Positions 9,479 through 17,389 of a stretch of 64,000 nt of DNA are shown piece by piece. The notes beneath the pieces were generated by a model. That model was not told where the DNA came from. It worked only from the letters and a program-made list of their open reading frames with translations, and searched no databases. The stretch is from contig NZ_CP014634.1 in assembly GCF_001586215.1 (NCBI RefSeq), positions 1,426,001 to 1,490,000 on the forward strand, written 5' to 3'. A program made the translations under genes and the position numbers. Source of the DNA: Corynebacterium simulans (GTDB lineage Bacteria > Actinomycetota > Actinomycetes > Mycobacteriales > Mycobacteriaceae). Position 1 is the first letter of the stretch; each line of letters begins with the position of its first letter.

Positions 9479-10129
9479 ATGTCCATTAGAGTCTTTCTCG
9501 TTGATGATGACCCGCTGGTCCGCTCGTCACTGCGGCTTTATTTCGAAACCACCGATGACATCTCGGTGGTAGCTGAGGCAGCTAACGGCGCAGAATGCCT
9601 CTCGATGCTGGACAACGTTGATGCCGACATCGTCTTGGCAGATATTCACATGCCCACGATGGACGGCATCACTTTGCTGCGCAAAATCAAGGAAAGGCCC
9701 TACCCGCCAGTTTTCTTGGCGGTGACATCCTTTGATTCGGATGACACCATGCTCAAGATTCTGCAAGAGGGCGGCGCTGGCTACATCCTGAAAAACCAAA
9801 GACCGCAATCCATCATCGATGCAGTGCACGAGGCCATCCACGGCGGCACCGTCGTTGCACCCGTAGCGATGCACCGCCTGGTGGGATACATCGGGGATGC
9901 GCCCCGTAAGGACCCAGTCGCCACCGCCATCGAGACGCATCACCTCAGCACTAACGAGATCAACGTGCTCAAACTGCTGCTACAGGGCAATTCGAATTCC
10001 GAGATCGCAGCAGCGCTGGAAATCTCAGAATCTTCGGTGAAAAAGCACGTCTCCAGCCTCATCGTCACCTTTAACGCAAGCACCCGCCTAAATCTTGTAA
10101 CCAAGATTTTAGGCGGGGCAGGTAGCTAG
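9479..10129 (+). CDS. LuxR/NarL-family response regulator
   Basis: A 216-residue response regulator. The receiver domain (about 1-120) has the acidic pocket VDDDP, the phosphoacceptor Asp55 (LADIHMP), the conserved Thr/Ser (AVTS) and Lys (YILKNQ). After a linker, the LuxR-type helix-turn-helix (LSTNEINVLKLLLQGNSNSEIAAALEIS.SSVKKHVSSL) occupies about 155-210. It starts six bases after the exported-peptide gene and is almost certainly co-transcribed. It is the cognate partner of the HisKA_3 kinase at 8076. Plausible targets are the peptide gene itself and the convergent secreted-protein operon. Confidence 0.92.
   Translation: MSIRVFLVDDDPLVRSSLRLYFETTDDISVVAEAANGAECLSMLDNVDADIVLADIHMPTMDGITLLRKIKERPYPPVFLAVTSFDSDDTMLKILQEGGAGYILKNQRPQSIIDAVHEAIHGGTVVAPVAMHRLVGYIGDAPRKDPVATAIETHHLSTNEINVLKLLLQGNSNSEIAAALEISESSVKKHVSSLIVTFNASTRLNLVTKILGGAGS
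10083..10117 (+). other. Strong hairpin inside the 3' end of the response-regulator gene
   Basis: CCCGCCTAAA-TCTTG pairs with CAAGA-t-TTTAGGCGGG across a TAAC loop. This gives about 15 base pairs with one bulge, lying in the last codons of the regulator gene. No T-run follows. It sits at the convergent end facing the secreted operon and may protect the transcript end or block antisense transcription. Confidence 0.6.
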
Positions 10130-10150
10130 GCACTGAGGCTAGAACACGTC

Positions 10151-10729
10151 TTAATACACCGGGGCGTCGTCAATGCGTAGCTCCGAATAGCGTGAGTACG
10201 GTGCGCTGACAAAGTACGGCGCGCCCTTTTCTACCCACTGCTGATCCTCGGAACAACGCACATCCTGCGAATCCGCGTCGAGCATCATAAAGCCCCACAC
10301 GAGCTTGCCTTGCTGATTAGCTTCCAAATCGTAGGGGCCAATCTTTTGCCCGAGGCTCCAATGGATCTGGTGGACGAAGTTAAAGCCAAATGCGTTCGAC
10401 ATGTACTTTTCAATGTCGCCGATTGGCTTCACCGAAACGCTGACCTCAGTGGTCTGCGTACGCTTATCAGTCACGGTGTGGCTAACTGGAACAGTGTAGT
10501 CGTTGCGATTAGCCACGCTGGCAGCGTCAGTCTGCTTAAACCACATGCGCTCCGCCGTGACATAGGTGCCCTGTGCGCCCGGTGTTGCACAGTGCGTGCC
10601 CGGCTTGTAGTCATCGTTCCAGCGCTGCGGCAGGCGGTAGGAAGCCGCGCCGTCGACAGCCTGCGCAGCCGGAGTGGCCGCACTTACTGCCACCAGCAAT
10701 GCTGCGGCGATGCGTGCAAACTTGCGCAC
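10151..10729 (-). CDS. Exported protein, paralogue A of a three-gene family
   Basis: A 192-residue secreted protein with a clear signal peptide (MRKFARIAAALLVAVSAATPAAQA). The GTG start is chosen for the GGGAGG ribosome-binding site six bases upstream. It shares spaced motifs with its two upstream neighbours: an early Cys followed by a turn (HCATPG), alternating polar/hydrophobic strands rich in Thr/Val (TTEVSVSV), GQKIGPYDL, and a late Cys in a V-R-C-x-x-D-Q-x-W motif. The pattern suggests an all-beta domain closed by one disulphide. It is the last gene of a C-B-A operon and converges on the two-component system. No known family is recognised. Confidence 0.82.
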   Translation of the reverse strand: MRKFARIAAALLVAVSAATPAAQAVDGAASYRLPQRWNDDYKPGTHCATPGAQGTYVTAERMWFKQTDAASVANRNDYTVPVSHTVTDKRTQTTEVSVSVKPIGDIEKYMSNAFGFNFVHQIHWSLGQKIGPYDLEANQQGKLVWGFMMLDADSQDVRCSEDQQWVEKGAPYFVSAPYSRYSELRIDDAPVY

Positions 10730-10740
10730 AGTTGCCTCCC

Positions 10741-11310
10741 CTAGTTGAACTTCATGTTGTCGCGAGTAGAAACCTCAACGTGGCGCTCTGCTGGCAGAGA
10801 CGCGGTGAAGGTCTCGCCGGTGCCCTGCCAGGTTCCGTCCTGGCCGCACACGGTCTTCTCACCTTCAAAGTCGGAGACAACCCAGCCCGCGCGCATGACG
10901 GCGGTCTTGCCAGGTGCAACGTTGTACGGACCGACGGTCTCGCCTACCTCGTAGGTCTGGGAATCGGTGTAGCCAGCGTTGAACTTGATGTTGACCAGCT
11001 TCAGGATGTCGAAGTCAACGCCTACGGAAACGTTCCAGGTCTTGGTCTTGGTCTCCTTGATGGCGCGGGTCAATGGCAGCGGCTCAGCATTGTAGTTGGA
11101 GACAGTCCAGGTGCCTGCGGAACCATCAAAGTAGGTGCGGACAATCTCAACGGTCTGGCCGGTATCGCCCGGGTTGACGCACTTTTCACCGATGGTGGTC
11201 GGGTTAGCAGCGCCGTGGTTAACGGCAGGCAGTGCCATTGCTGGTGCAGCGGCGATGGAAGTTGCAGCAATTGCGGATGCTGCCAGGGCGAGAGTGCGGT
11301 TAAAGCGCAT
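10741..11310 (-). CDS. Exported protein, paralogue B of a three-gene family
   Basis: A 189-residue secreted protein: signal peptide to about residue 27 (ending PAMA), then a domain with KCVNPGDTG, a Thr/Lys strand (KETKTKTWNVSVGVDFD), GETVGPYNVAPGKTAVMRAG and TVCGQDGTW. These line up with paralogues A and C. The ATG has an AATAGGAGTA ribosome-binding site nearly identical to that of the exported peptide at 9227. It is followed 11 bases later by paralogue A. The alternating strand pattern loosely recalls beta-pore or aerolysin-like folds, but no signature of those families is present and I make no such claim. Confidence 0.85.
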   Translation of the reverse strand: MRFNRTLALAASAIAATSIAAAPAMALPAVNHGAANPTTIGEKCVNPGDTGQTVEIVRTYFDGSAGTWTVSNYNAEPLPLTRAIKETKTKTWNVSVGVDFDILKLVNIKFNAGYTDSQTYEVGETVGPYNVAPGKTAVMRAGWVVSDFEGEKTVCGQDGTWQGTGETFTASLPAERHVEVSTRDNMKFN

Positions 11311-11365
11311 GATGTACTCCTATTTAGTGAGAAAGAAAGTGGGGTTGGTAGGCGGTGTCGTGGTG

Positions 11366-12652
11366 TTAATAAGCGGTCTGGGTCGCAACTGGTAGGTCAC
11401 GCCACTCATCTGGGGTGACGTCAACCTTGCGGGTCGAGCCATCCTTGCCAGTGACGGTGGCCTCCGCCCAGAATCCGGCCGGCGCGGAGGCCTGCTTGAA
11501 GTCGTGAACGAGGCTGTATTTACCATCGCGGCCACAGTGCAGCTCGCTGTAGTTCACGCGCATCATGGTGGTGCCGTATTCGATGCGCGCGCGCTCACCT
11601 GGCTTAAGGTCGAGCGGCGCCAGCGCGGTACCCACCGGCATGTAGGCACGCTGTGCGGCACCGATGGAGCCGAGCCAGCCCTCCGGCAGGCGGCCTTTAT
11701 TGCCCAGCCAGTTCATCTGGCCGTTGTACTGCGCGCCCACCAGGTGGTCGGTGATGCCACGATAGGTGTAATCAGCCTCAGTCCAGTTCATGAAGTCCTG
11801 GGAAAAGCCCGGCTTTCGGAAAGTAGGAGCTACGCCCTCAATGGTGTTCGGGTACCACTGCATATCGCCAGCGGTGCACTCTTCGCCTTCGCTCGGCCAA
11901 TTCTCGCGCTGCAGGTCGGTCGTAGGGTTGACCACATAGTCCTGCTTTTCATCGGCAATCTTCTCCAGGCTTGGGCCGGAGACGGCATTGTAGCCACCGT
12001 CAACAACCTTGCTGTTCGCACCCGGCGCGCGGGAAGGAATCTCAAGCGCTTGGTCATCAACGGTACCGTCGGCGTGGATTACGGTTGCCCAGGCATAACG
12101 CTCGGCCGGTGCGGTACCACGGATGACATTTGCACCCTGGATATTGGTATAGATGCCATCCTTGCAGTCCACAAACATGGAAATGAAGTCTTTTTCCACG
12201 GTGCCGTATTCCACGCGGAAGGAATCGCCAGGCGCAAGCTTGATCGGCCCGATGGTTTCCCCCTCTATCCAGCCGTTGGACAGAGTCAGACCGATGTCTG
12301 CCTTTGCGGTGGTGTTCCAGTTGGAAGGCCACTTGGCGGCAGAGTTTGCTTCGATCTCGTGATTAGTCCCGGATTCGACGGTGGCGGTGTACGGAACCGT
12401 CTGCTTGGTGGTGTTGGTGAACTGGATGGTGCCATCCGAAAGGTAACGGCGGCCAGTTTCACCAAAGTGCCAATCTGGATAGCCCGCTGCAGTAGCTTCT
12501 GTTGGGCTGCACTCCTGGTAGAGATTCTCAATCGGATAGCCCTGTGGCATGGCGGGGATCTCTGCGTGTGCCGCAGCAGGGGCAACGAGGCTTGCCGCAG
12601 ACAGTGCGGCGGCTGCTACGTAGTAGCTGAGACGGAGGCGGGGAATGCGCAT
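11366..12652 (-). CDS. Exported two-domain protein, paralogue C
   Basis: A 428-residue secreted protein with a signal peptide (cleavage near AAAHA, about residue 30). It contains two tandem copies of the domain seen once in paralogues A and B. The first has ECSPTEA, GETIGPIKLAPGDSFRVEYGT and FVDCKDGIY; the second has ECTAGDM, APLDLKPGERARIEYGT and ELHCGRDGKY. The copies are separated by a Ser/Asn-rich linker at about 205-250. The ATG has an AAAGGAA ribosome-binding site. It is the first gene of the operon and follows a long regulatory-looking leader region. Function unknown; internal duplication is evident. Confidence 0.85.
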   Translation of the reverse strand: MRIPRLRLSYYVAAAALSAASLVAPAAAHAEIPAMPQGYPIENLYQECSPTEATAAGYPDWHFGETGRRYLSDGTIQFTNTTKQTVPYTATVESGTNHEIEANSAAKWPSNWNTTAKADIGLTLSNGWIEGETIGPIKLAPGDSFRVEYGTVEKDFISMFVDCKDGIYTNIQGANVIRGTAPAERYAWATVIHADGTVDDQALEIPSRAPGANSKVVDGGYNAVSGPSLEKIADEKQDYVVNPTTDLQRENWPSEGEECTAGDMQWYPNTIEGVAPTFRKPGFSQDFMNWTEADYTYRGITDHLVGAQYNGQMNWLGNKGRLPEGWLGSIGAAQRAYMPVGTALAPLDLKPGERARIEYGTTMMRVNYSELHCGRDGKYSLVHDFKQASAPAGFWAEATVTGKDGSTRKVDVTPDEWRDLPVATQTAY

Positions 12653-13168
12653 CGCTACGTTTCCTTTTATTCACTATTTTTTGAAGTTTGAGGTTCACAG
12701 CAGCGCGGTCTCTCCCTCCACGCGCTGTGAACTACTCACATGACGCTAATCGGCCACCATCGCATCCTTCAATACCTCAGATACTTTCGGATAATTGCCA
12801 CTTGAGCTTGCATTTTCCAGAATTTTCCCAGCTATTTTTGACTCCGCGCGCAGCCAAAATTGTCCTTTCGTACACACCCGCTTCTGCCCCCTTCCCGAGT
12901 TGCCAACAAGATGGGAGGAAAGTTATCCACAGGCTGGGGATAACTCTGTGAAAATCAAATTCCCCAGCTTTCTTCCACAGCCTGTGGATAACTGTTTTCA
13001 CCCACTTCCACAAGGGCTAAATTACAAGAATGTAAGTCTTCTTGCCTGCGTGATCAGGCAAAACTCCGGCCATGCGTTCGAGAAATTACAAAAATGTAGT
13101 TATCCACATTGTGGATAACTACTGTGGAATTCTTTCGCACAAGCGTTTTGGTGAATAACTCGCCGGAG
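12653..13168. other. 516-base gene-free region with a DnaA-box cluster
   Basis: No credible gene is seen here; a + frame at 12688-12951 has no ribosome-binding site or family features. The right half holds four perfect 9-mer DnaA boxes: TTATCCACA at 12923-12931 and 13100-13108, and its complement at 12983-12991 and 13110-13118. Near matches are at 12935-12943 (TGGGGATAA), 13150-13158 (GGTGAATAA) and 13169-13177 (TTATCCCCA). The last two perfect boxes face each other one base apart. Two copies of an AAATTACA-(4)-TGTA element (13019-13035, 13083-13098) and one TGATCA (13051) also occur. The left end is the leader of paralogue C. Confidence 0.85.
12693..12731 (-). promoter_or_regulatory. Inverted repeat upstream of the secreted-protein operon
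   Basis: GTTCACAGC and its reverse complement GCTGTGAAC enclose 21 bases about 40-80 bases upstream of the start of paralogue C. It could be an operator, for example for the neighbouring LuxR-type regulator, or a 5'-leader hairpin. Confidence 0.5.
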
Positions 13169-13825
13169 TTATCCCCAAAACCCTGCTTGAAGGCCTAAAA
13201 AGAAACTTAAAGCCAAGAAAACCGTGAAAATTCCCGTCCATCGCACTCCCCGACGGCTGTTAAAAACAAAAAATGCGAGAATCACGCCTGTGAACAAACC
13301 GCCCAAATGACCCCATAGGGATACGCCGGACATCAAAAACGTGTAAGCCACGTTGGCCGCTACAAGAACAATGGGTGCCCGCAGATCCATACCGCGAGAG
13401 TTGTAGAGCCCTACCAGCAAAGCCAGCAGTGCATATATAGCTCCCGAGGCCCCCACCGTCGGTGTTTGATAATCCATCCCCAGCACGGCCGCTGAGGCGC
13501 CCAGCAAAGAGAGCAGATATACACAGGCATACAACACTCCGCCTAAGGCCTGTTCGATTTCGCGGCCTACGAGCAAAAGCAGAAACATGTTCACCGCTAG
13601 GTGTCCGAGATCGATATGCATAAACCCGGCACTTAGCGCCGTCAACGGCGCAGCCTCAAAGTCCGGGCCCCACAGCGTCCAGTCATAGGCCAGCGAAGAG
13701 CCGTAGTAGGACGCAGTAAGCGAATGCGACTGGATGGCGGTAACTGTCCAAACCAGCGTGCACAGGGCGATGACCCCGGCGGTGACCGGCGCTTGTTTTA
13801 GGTAGTTGCGCAATGTCTTTTCCAT
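13169..13825 (-). CDS. Rhomboid-family intramembrane serine protease
   Basis: A 218-residue polytopic membrane protein. Rhomboid signatures are present: an HIDLGHLAVNM motif in the second or third helix (HxxxHxxxN-like), the catalytic serine in GASGAIY, and the catalytic histidine in the WGHLGG helix. Six or seven hydrophobic segments are visible. It lies between the DnaA-box region and ppiA on the same strand. The family cleaves membrane-anchored substrates within the bilayer; the substrate here is unknown. The stop codon overlaps a variant DnaA box. Confidence 0.92.
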   Translation of the reverse strand: MEKTLRNYLKQAPVTAGVIALCTLVWTVTAIQSHSLTASYYGSSLAYDWTLWGPDFEAAPLTALSAGFMHIDLGHLAVNMFLLLLVGREIEQALGGVLYACVYLLSLLGASAAVLGMDYQTPTVGASGAIYALLALLVGLYNSRGMDLRAPIVLVAANVAYTFLMSGVSLWGHLGGLFTGVILAFFVFNSRRGVRWTGIFTVFLALSFFLGLQAGFWG

Positions 13826-13846
13826 ATTTTCCCAAAAAACTTCAAT

Positions 13847-13883
13847 GAGCCCACCGCCACTTTTAATAAGTGGTGGTGGGCTC
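13847..13883 (-). terminator. Intrinsic terminator after ppiA
   Basis: GAGCCCACCgCCACTT and AAGTGGtGGTGGGCTC form a 16-base-pair stem with one mismatch around a TTAAT loop. On the minus strand it is followed by ATTGAAGTTTTTT. It separates ppiA from the rhomboid gene. Confidence 0.85.
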
Positions 13884-13898
13884 AGTTGTTAAGAGCTC

Positions 13899-14420
13899 TT
13901 AGGCGATCTCGATGGACTCGATGATGACGTCCTCACGTGGGCGGTCCATGCGGTCCGTATCAACCTTGGCGATCTTGGACACGACTTCCTGGGATGCCGG
14001 GTCGGTGACCTCACCAAAGATGGTGTGGTGGTTGTTCAGGTGCGGGGTCGCAGCCACGGTGATGAAGAACTGGGAGCCGTTGGTGCCTGGGCCAGCATTT
14101 GCCATAGCCAGCAGGAATGGACGGTCGAACTGCAGCTCTGGGTGGAACTCATCCTGGAACTGGTAGCCAGGGCCGCCACGGCCGGTGCCGGTTGGATCGC
14201 CACCCTGGATCATGAAGTTATCAATGATGCGGTGGAAAATTGCGCCATCGTAGAACGGTCCGGACTGCTCGCCCTTTGCGTTCTGGGTGGAGTAGTCCTT
14301 CTCGCCCTTTGCCAGGCCGATGAAGTTCTCCACGGTTACCGGTGCATGGTTACCGAACAGGTCGATAACGATATCACCGTGATTGGTGTGCATCGTTGCA
14401 GTTGCGGTCTTCTGAGTCAT
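13899..14420 (-). CDS. ppiA: Peptidyl-prolyl cis-trans isomerase, cyclophilin type
   Basis: A 173-residue cytoplasmic cyclophilin without a signal peptide. The family core is obvious: IFHRIIDNFMIQGGDPTGTGRGGPGY, FRP-type FDRPFLLAMANAGPGTNGSQFFIT with the catalytic region, and HHTIFGEV. The ATG at 14420 (MTQKTATATMHTNHGD) is preferred over an in-frame ATG 39 bases upstream because the latter adds a non-conserved basic stretch. A ppiA gene a short distance from gyrA is the conserved layout in corynebacteria. It accelerates prolyl isomerisation in protein folding. Confidence 0.94.
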   Translation of the reverse strand: MTQKTATATMHTNHGDIVIDLFGNHAPVTVENFIGLAKGEKDYSTQNAKGEQSGPFYDGAIFHRIIDNFMIQGGDPTGTGRGGPGYQFQDEFHPELQFDRPFLLAMANAGPGTNGSQFFITVAATPHLNNHHTIFGEVTDPASQEVVSKIAKVDTDRMDRPREDVIIESIEIA

Positions 14421-14485
14421 GCCGACCATTGTATGGAATTTCTGGCTCGCGCGCCGCAAATGACATAACGCCCTAAGCGATCACT

Positions 14486-15136
14486 ATGCTTAAGTCCATG
14501 ATTCGCGCCGTGCTCTTCGACCTCGATGACACTTTGATGGACCATACCTCCGCTATGCGCGAAGGTCTCGACGAATGGTGCCGCGAGCTAGGGCTTCCCA
14601 CTGGCCAACATGAACGCTTTGCCGCCATCGAGCGCAAGTGGTTCGCCGCCTATGAGCGCGGCGAGGTCACCCATCATGGCCAGCGCATCGCCCGCTGCCG
14701 CGAGTTTCTAGAAAAAGACCTTTCGGAGCACGACGCATTGCAGGCCTATTCGGGTTATCTTGCCGCCTACCAGCGCAATTGGCGCGCTTTTGCCGACGCC
14801 CTGCCCGCCCTGCAGCGAGCCCTGCAAGCAGGTCTTCGCGTTGGCGTCCTCACCAACGGCGCCCGCGAGATGCAGGAGGCAAAGCTGCGGGCCGGCAAGT
14901 TAGATCTGCCAGAGGTGCGTCTCATCGCCACGGTGGATCTGGGAATCCCCAAACCGCAGGCCACCGCCTACCTGGCAGGCTGCCAGGTGGTGGGTTCTAC
15001 TCCCGCGGAAACGCTGATGGTGGGTGACTCGCTGGCTAACGACGTCGAGGGCGCCCGCGCCGCCGGGCTGCAAGCGGTGCACCTGCGTCGCGACGGCTCG
15101 GGCGATATTTCTGGCCTAGACCAATTGGGGTTCTAG
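14486..15136 (+). CDS. HAD-superfamily hydrolase
   Basis: A 216-residue HAD hydrolase of the phosphatase/haloacid dehalogenase type. Motif I is FDLDDTL (nucleophile and general acid Asp), motif II GVLTNG, motif III the Lys in IPKP, and motif IV MVGDSLANDVEGARAAG. A helical cap lies between motifs I and II. It is divergent from ppiA, sharing a 65-base intergenic. Its last 21 bases overlap the metE end in convergent orientation. The start could also be the ATG four codons in (14498). Substrate unknown. Confidence 0.88.
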   Translation: MLKSMIRAVLFDLDDTLMDHTSAMREGLDEWCRELGLPTGQHERFAAIERKWFAAYERGEVTHHGQRIARCREFLEKDLSEHDALQAYSGYLAAYQRNWRAFADALPALQRALQAGLRVGVLTNGAREMQEAKLRAGKLDLPEVRLIATVDLGIPKPQATAYLAGCQVVGSTPAETLMVGDSLANDVEGARAAGLQAVHLRRDGSGDISGLDQLGF

Positions 15137-17389
15137 CGCGGAGGCCAGCACTTCCTCGCGTGCCAAGACGAGATTGCGCAAAGCCGCTTCCGTCTCGGCA
15201 TAGCCGCGGGTCTTAAGACCGCAGTCTGGGTTAATCCACAGCCGCTCCGCCGGCACGTGGCGTAGTGCTGCCCGGATGAGCTCGGCCATCTCCGCCACCG
15301 AAGGCACGCGCGGCGAGTGGATGTCATAGATGCCAGGGCCGATCTCCGAGTGGAACTTCTCATCGATGTCTTGCAGCAGCTCCATGCGTGAGCGCGCCGC
15401 CTCGATGGAGGTGACATCGGCATCGAGGCCTGCCACCGCATCAATGATCTGCCCGAACTCGGAGTAACACAGGTGCGTATGAATCTGGGTGGTCGGTTGC
15501 GCCTCGAGGGCAACCAAACGGAAGGCACGTACTGCCCAATCAAGGTAAGCCTGGCGTTCTTCTTGACGCAGCGGCAGCAGCTCCCGCAGTGCGGGCTCGT
15601 CGATCTGGATGATGCTGATGCCGGCGTCTTCGAGGTCACGCACCTCGTCAGCCAGCGCCACGCCCAACTGGTCCGCGGAGACTGATTGATGCACGTCATC
15701 GCGGGTAAAGGACCACGCGAGGATGGTCACCGGGCCGGTTAGCATTCCCTTGACATGCTTTGCAGAAAGCGACTGCGCGTACTTGGCCCACTCCACCGTC
15801 ATCGGCTGCGGGCGGGAGATGTCACCGACAACGATTGGCGGACGAGTACAGCGCGAGCCATAAGACTGCACCCAGCCATTTTCGGTGACCACGAAGCCGT
15901 CGAGCAGCTCCGCGAAGTACTGCACCATGTCATTGCGCTCCGGCTCGCCGTGCACGAGTACGTCCAGCCCTAGGCGTTCTTGCAGGTCGATGACCTGCGC
16001 GACCTCCTTGCGCAGCGCCTTTTCATAATCGGCGTCGGAAAGCTCGCCCTTGCGGTGCGCGGCGCGCGCGGCACGAATCTCCTGGGTCTGTGGGAAGGAA
16101 CCGATCGTGGTGGTCGGAAGCTGCGGCAGGCCCAGGGACTTCTGCTCCTCGACGCGCTCGGCAAACAGCGGCTGACGCTGGACCTGCCCTTCCGGCAGCC
16201 CTGCCGTGCGCTTGGCGACGTCCCGGTTATGCGTGCGCGCCGATTCCGCCCGGGTACGCACCGCGCGATCGGCCTGGGCATAAGCCTCTGGGGCGTCGAG
16301 CGGGCCGGCGAAAAGGGCCACGACCTCGCGTACCTTTTCATCAGCGAAGGAGAACCACGTCGCGACGTCAACTGGCAATGTGGTTTCGGCAGCGACGGTA
16401 TGCGGAACGTGCTGCAAAGATACCGAGGTAGTAACCGAGGCGCCCGGAAGCTGCTCCAGCTTGGCACGCAGATCGCGCAGGTTCGCCGCCCACACATTGC
16501 GGCCATCAACCAGGCCCGCGCTCACGTGCACCGGCAACTGCGCTACGCGCTCCAAATAATCCGGTTCCAGCGCCAGGGTTCCCACGCTCAAGTCCACCTG
16601 GACTGCTTCCGGGCGTAGCTTCGCAATCGCGTCCAATCCCCTGCGGGCTGCGCCATAAGGCGTGGTCAAGTAGATCTGTGGGCGTTTCGCAGTGCCGAGG
16701 ATGCGTTCGTAGGCCTGAATAAGGGCGTCGGCAAGCGTAGCGTCATCTGCTGACTGCAGATCAGCCACCAGCGCTGGCTCGTTGAGCTGAATCCACTCCA
16801 CGCCCGCCGCATGCAGGTACCCAAGCACCTCGATATAGGAATCCACCAGCTTGCCCAGATGCTCGAGAGGCTGGGTGTGGGAACCTTCCGCCGGCTTGGA
16901 CAGCGCAAGCAGCGTCACAGGCCCCACCAGCACTGGGCGCACCTTGTGGCCTGCTTGCCGGGCTTCCTCCACCAGCTTCAACACGCGCTGCGGACGCGCC
17001 TTAAACTCCTGCTCGTCAGCAATTTCTGGGACGATGTAGTGATAGTTGGTGTCAAACCACTTGGTCATCTCCAGTGGTGCTGCCTGTGCATTTCCGCGCG
17101 CTAGACGGAACTCATCGGCAAGGGTTTCACCCTCGACTGCACCCACCGTCAGCGCGGTTTCGAGGACGTGATCGTAATAGGCCACGTCCGCCGGGATGGC
17201 ATAATCCTCGCTCAAGCCGAGGTCGTGCAGGCGGGCATAGGTATCAAGACGCAACGAGTGCGTGGCCGATTCGAAGGTCTCCTCATTGATCTTGTCGGCC
17301 CAGAAGGCCTCAAGTGCACGCTTTAGCTCGCGGTTCGCGCCGACGCGCGGATAGCCTTCGATGGTTGTGTGAGGAAATGGTGCGTTCAT
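15116..17389 (-). CDS. metE: Cobalamin-independent methionine synthase MetE
   Basis: A 757-residue 5-methyltetrahydropteroyltriglutamate-homocysteine methyltransferase, the usual family length. It makes methionine by direct methyl transfer to homocysteine without B12. The C-terminal barrel has the zinc ligands in HTHLCYSEF and DCGLKTRGY and the conserved [12 protein letters not shown] segment; the N-terminal duplicated barrel is intact. Its ATG overlaps the metF stop as ATGA, so metF and metE form an operon in which MetF supplies the methyl donor. The operon is probably controlled by the two McbR-like sites upstream of metF. Confidence 0.97.
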   Translation of the reverse strand: MNAPFPHTTIEGYPRVGANRELKRALEAFWADKINEETFESATHSLRLDTYARLHDLGLSEDYAIPADVAYYDHVLETALTVGAVEGETLADEFRLARGNAQAAPLEMTKWFDTNYHYIVPEIADEQEFKARPQRVLKLVEEARQAGHKVRPVLVGPVTLLALSKPAEGSHTQPLEHLGKLVDSYIEVLGYLHAAGVEWIQLNEPALVADLQSADDATLADALIQAYERILGTAKRPQIYLTTPYGAARRGLDAIAKLRPEAVQVDLSVGTLALEPDYLERVAQLPVHVSAGLVDGRNVWAANLRDLRAKLEQLPGASVTTSVSLQHVPHTVAAETTLPVDVATWFSFADEKVREVVALFAGPLDAPEAYAQADRAVRTRAESARTHNRDVAKRTAGLPEGQVQRQPLFAERVEEQKSLGLPQLPTTTIGSFPQTQEIRAARAAHRKGELSDADYEKALRKEVAQVIDLQERLGLDVLVHGEPERNDMVQYFAELLDGFVVTENGWVQSYGSRCTRPPIVVGDISRPQPMTVEWAKYAQSLSAKHVKGMLTGPVTILAWSFTRDDVHQSVSADQLGVALADEVRDLEDAGISIIQIDEPALRELLPLRQEERQAYLDWAVRAFRLVALEAQPTTQIHTHLCYSEFGQIIDAVAGLDADVTSIEAARSRMELLQDIDEKFHSEIGPGIYDIHSPRVPSVAEMAELIRAALRHVPAERLWINPDCGLKTRGYAETEAALRNLVLAREEVLASALEPQLV

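Noticed and set aside
10741-11310. Considered calling paralogue B an aerolysin-like pore-forming toxin
   Set aside because: Only the general alternating Thr/Val strand pattern agrees; no defining motif of that superfamily is visible.
10573-11418. A 281-codon + strand frame crossing paralogues A and B
   Set aside because: It spans two clear secreted genes with signal peptides and ribosome-binding sites on the other strand.
12688-12951. A + strand ORF inside the DnaA-box region
   Set aside because: No ribosome-binding site, Pro/Ser/Cys-rich random-looking product, and it runs across the DnaA boxes.
12923-13118. Considered as a CRISPR or other spaced repeat array because of the recurring TTATCCACA
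   Set aside because: The repeated unit is only nine bases, on both strands and irregularly spaced, exactly as expected for DnaA boxes. No CRISPR array was seen anywhere in the window.
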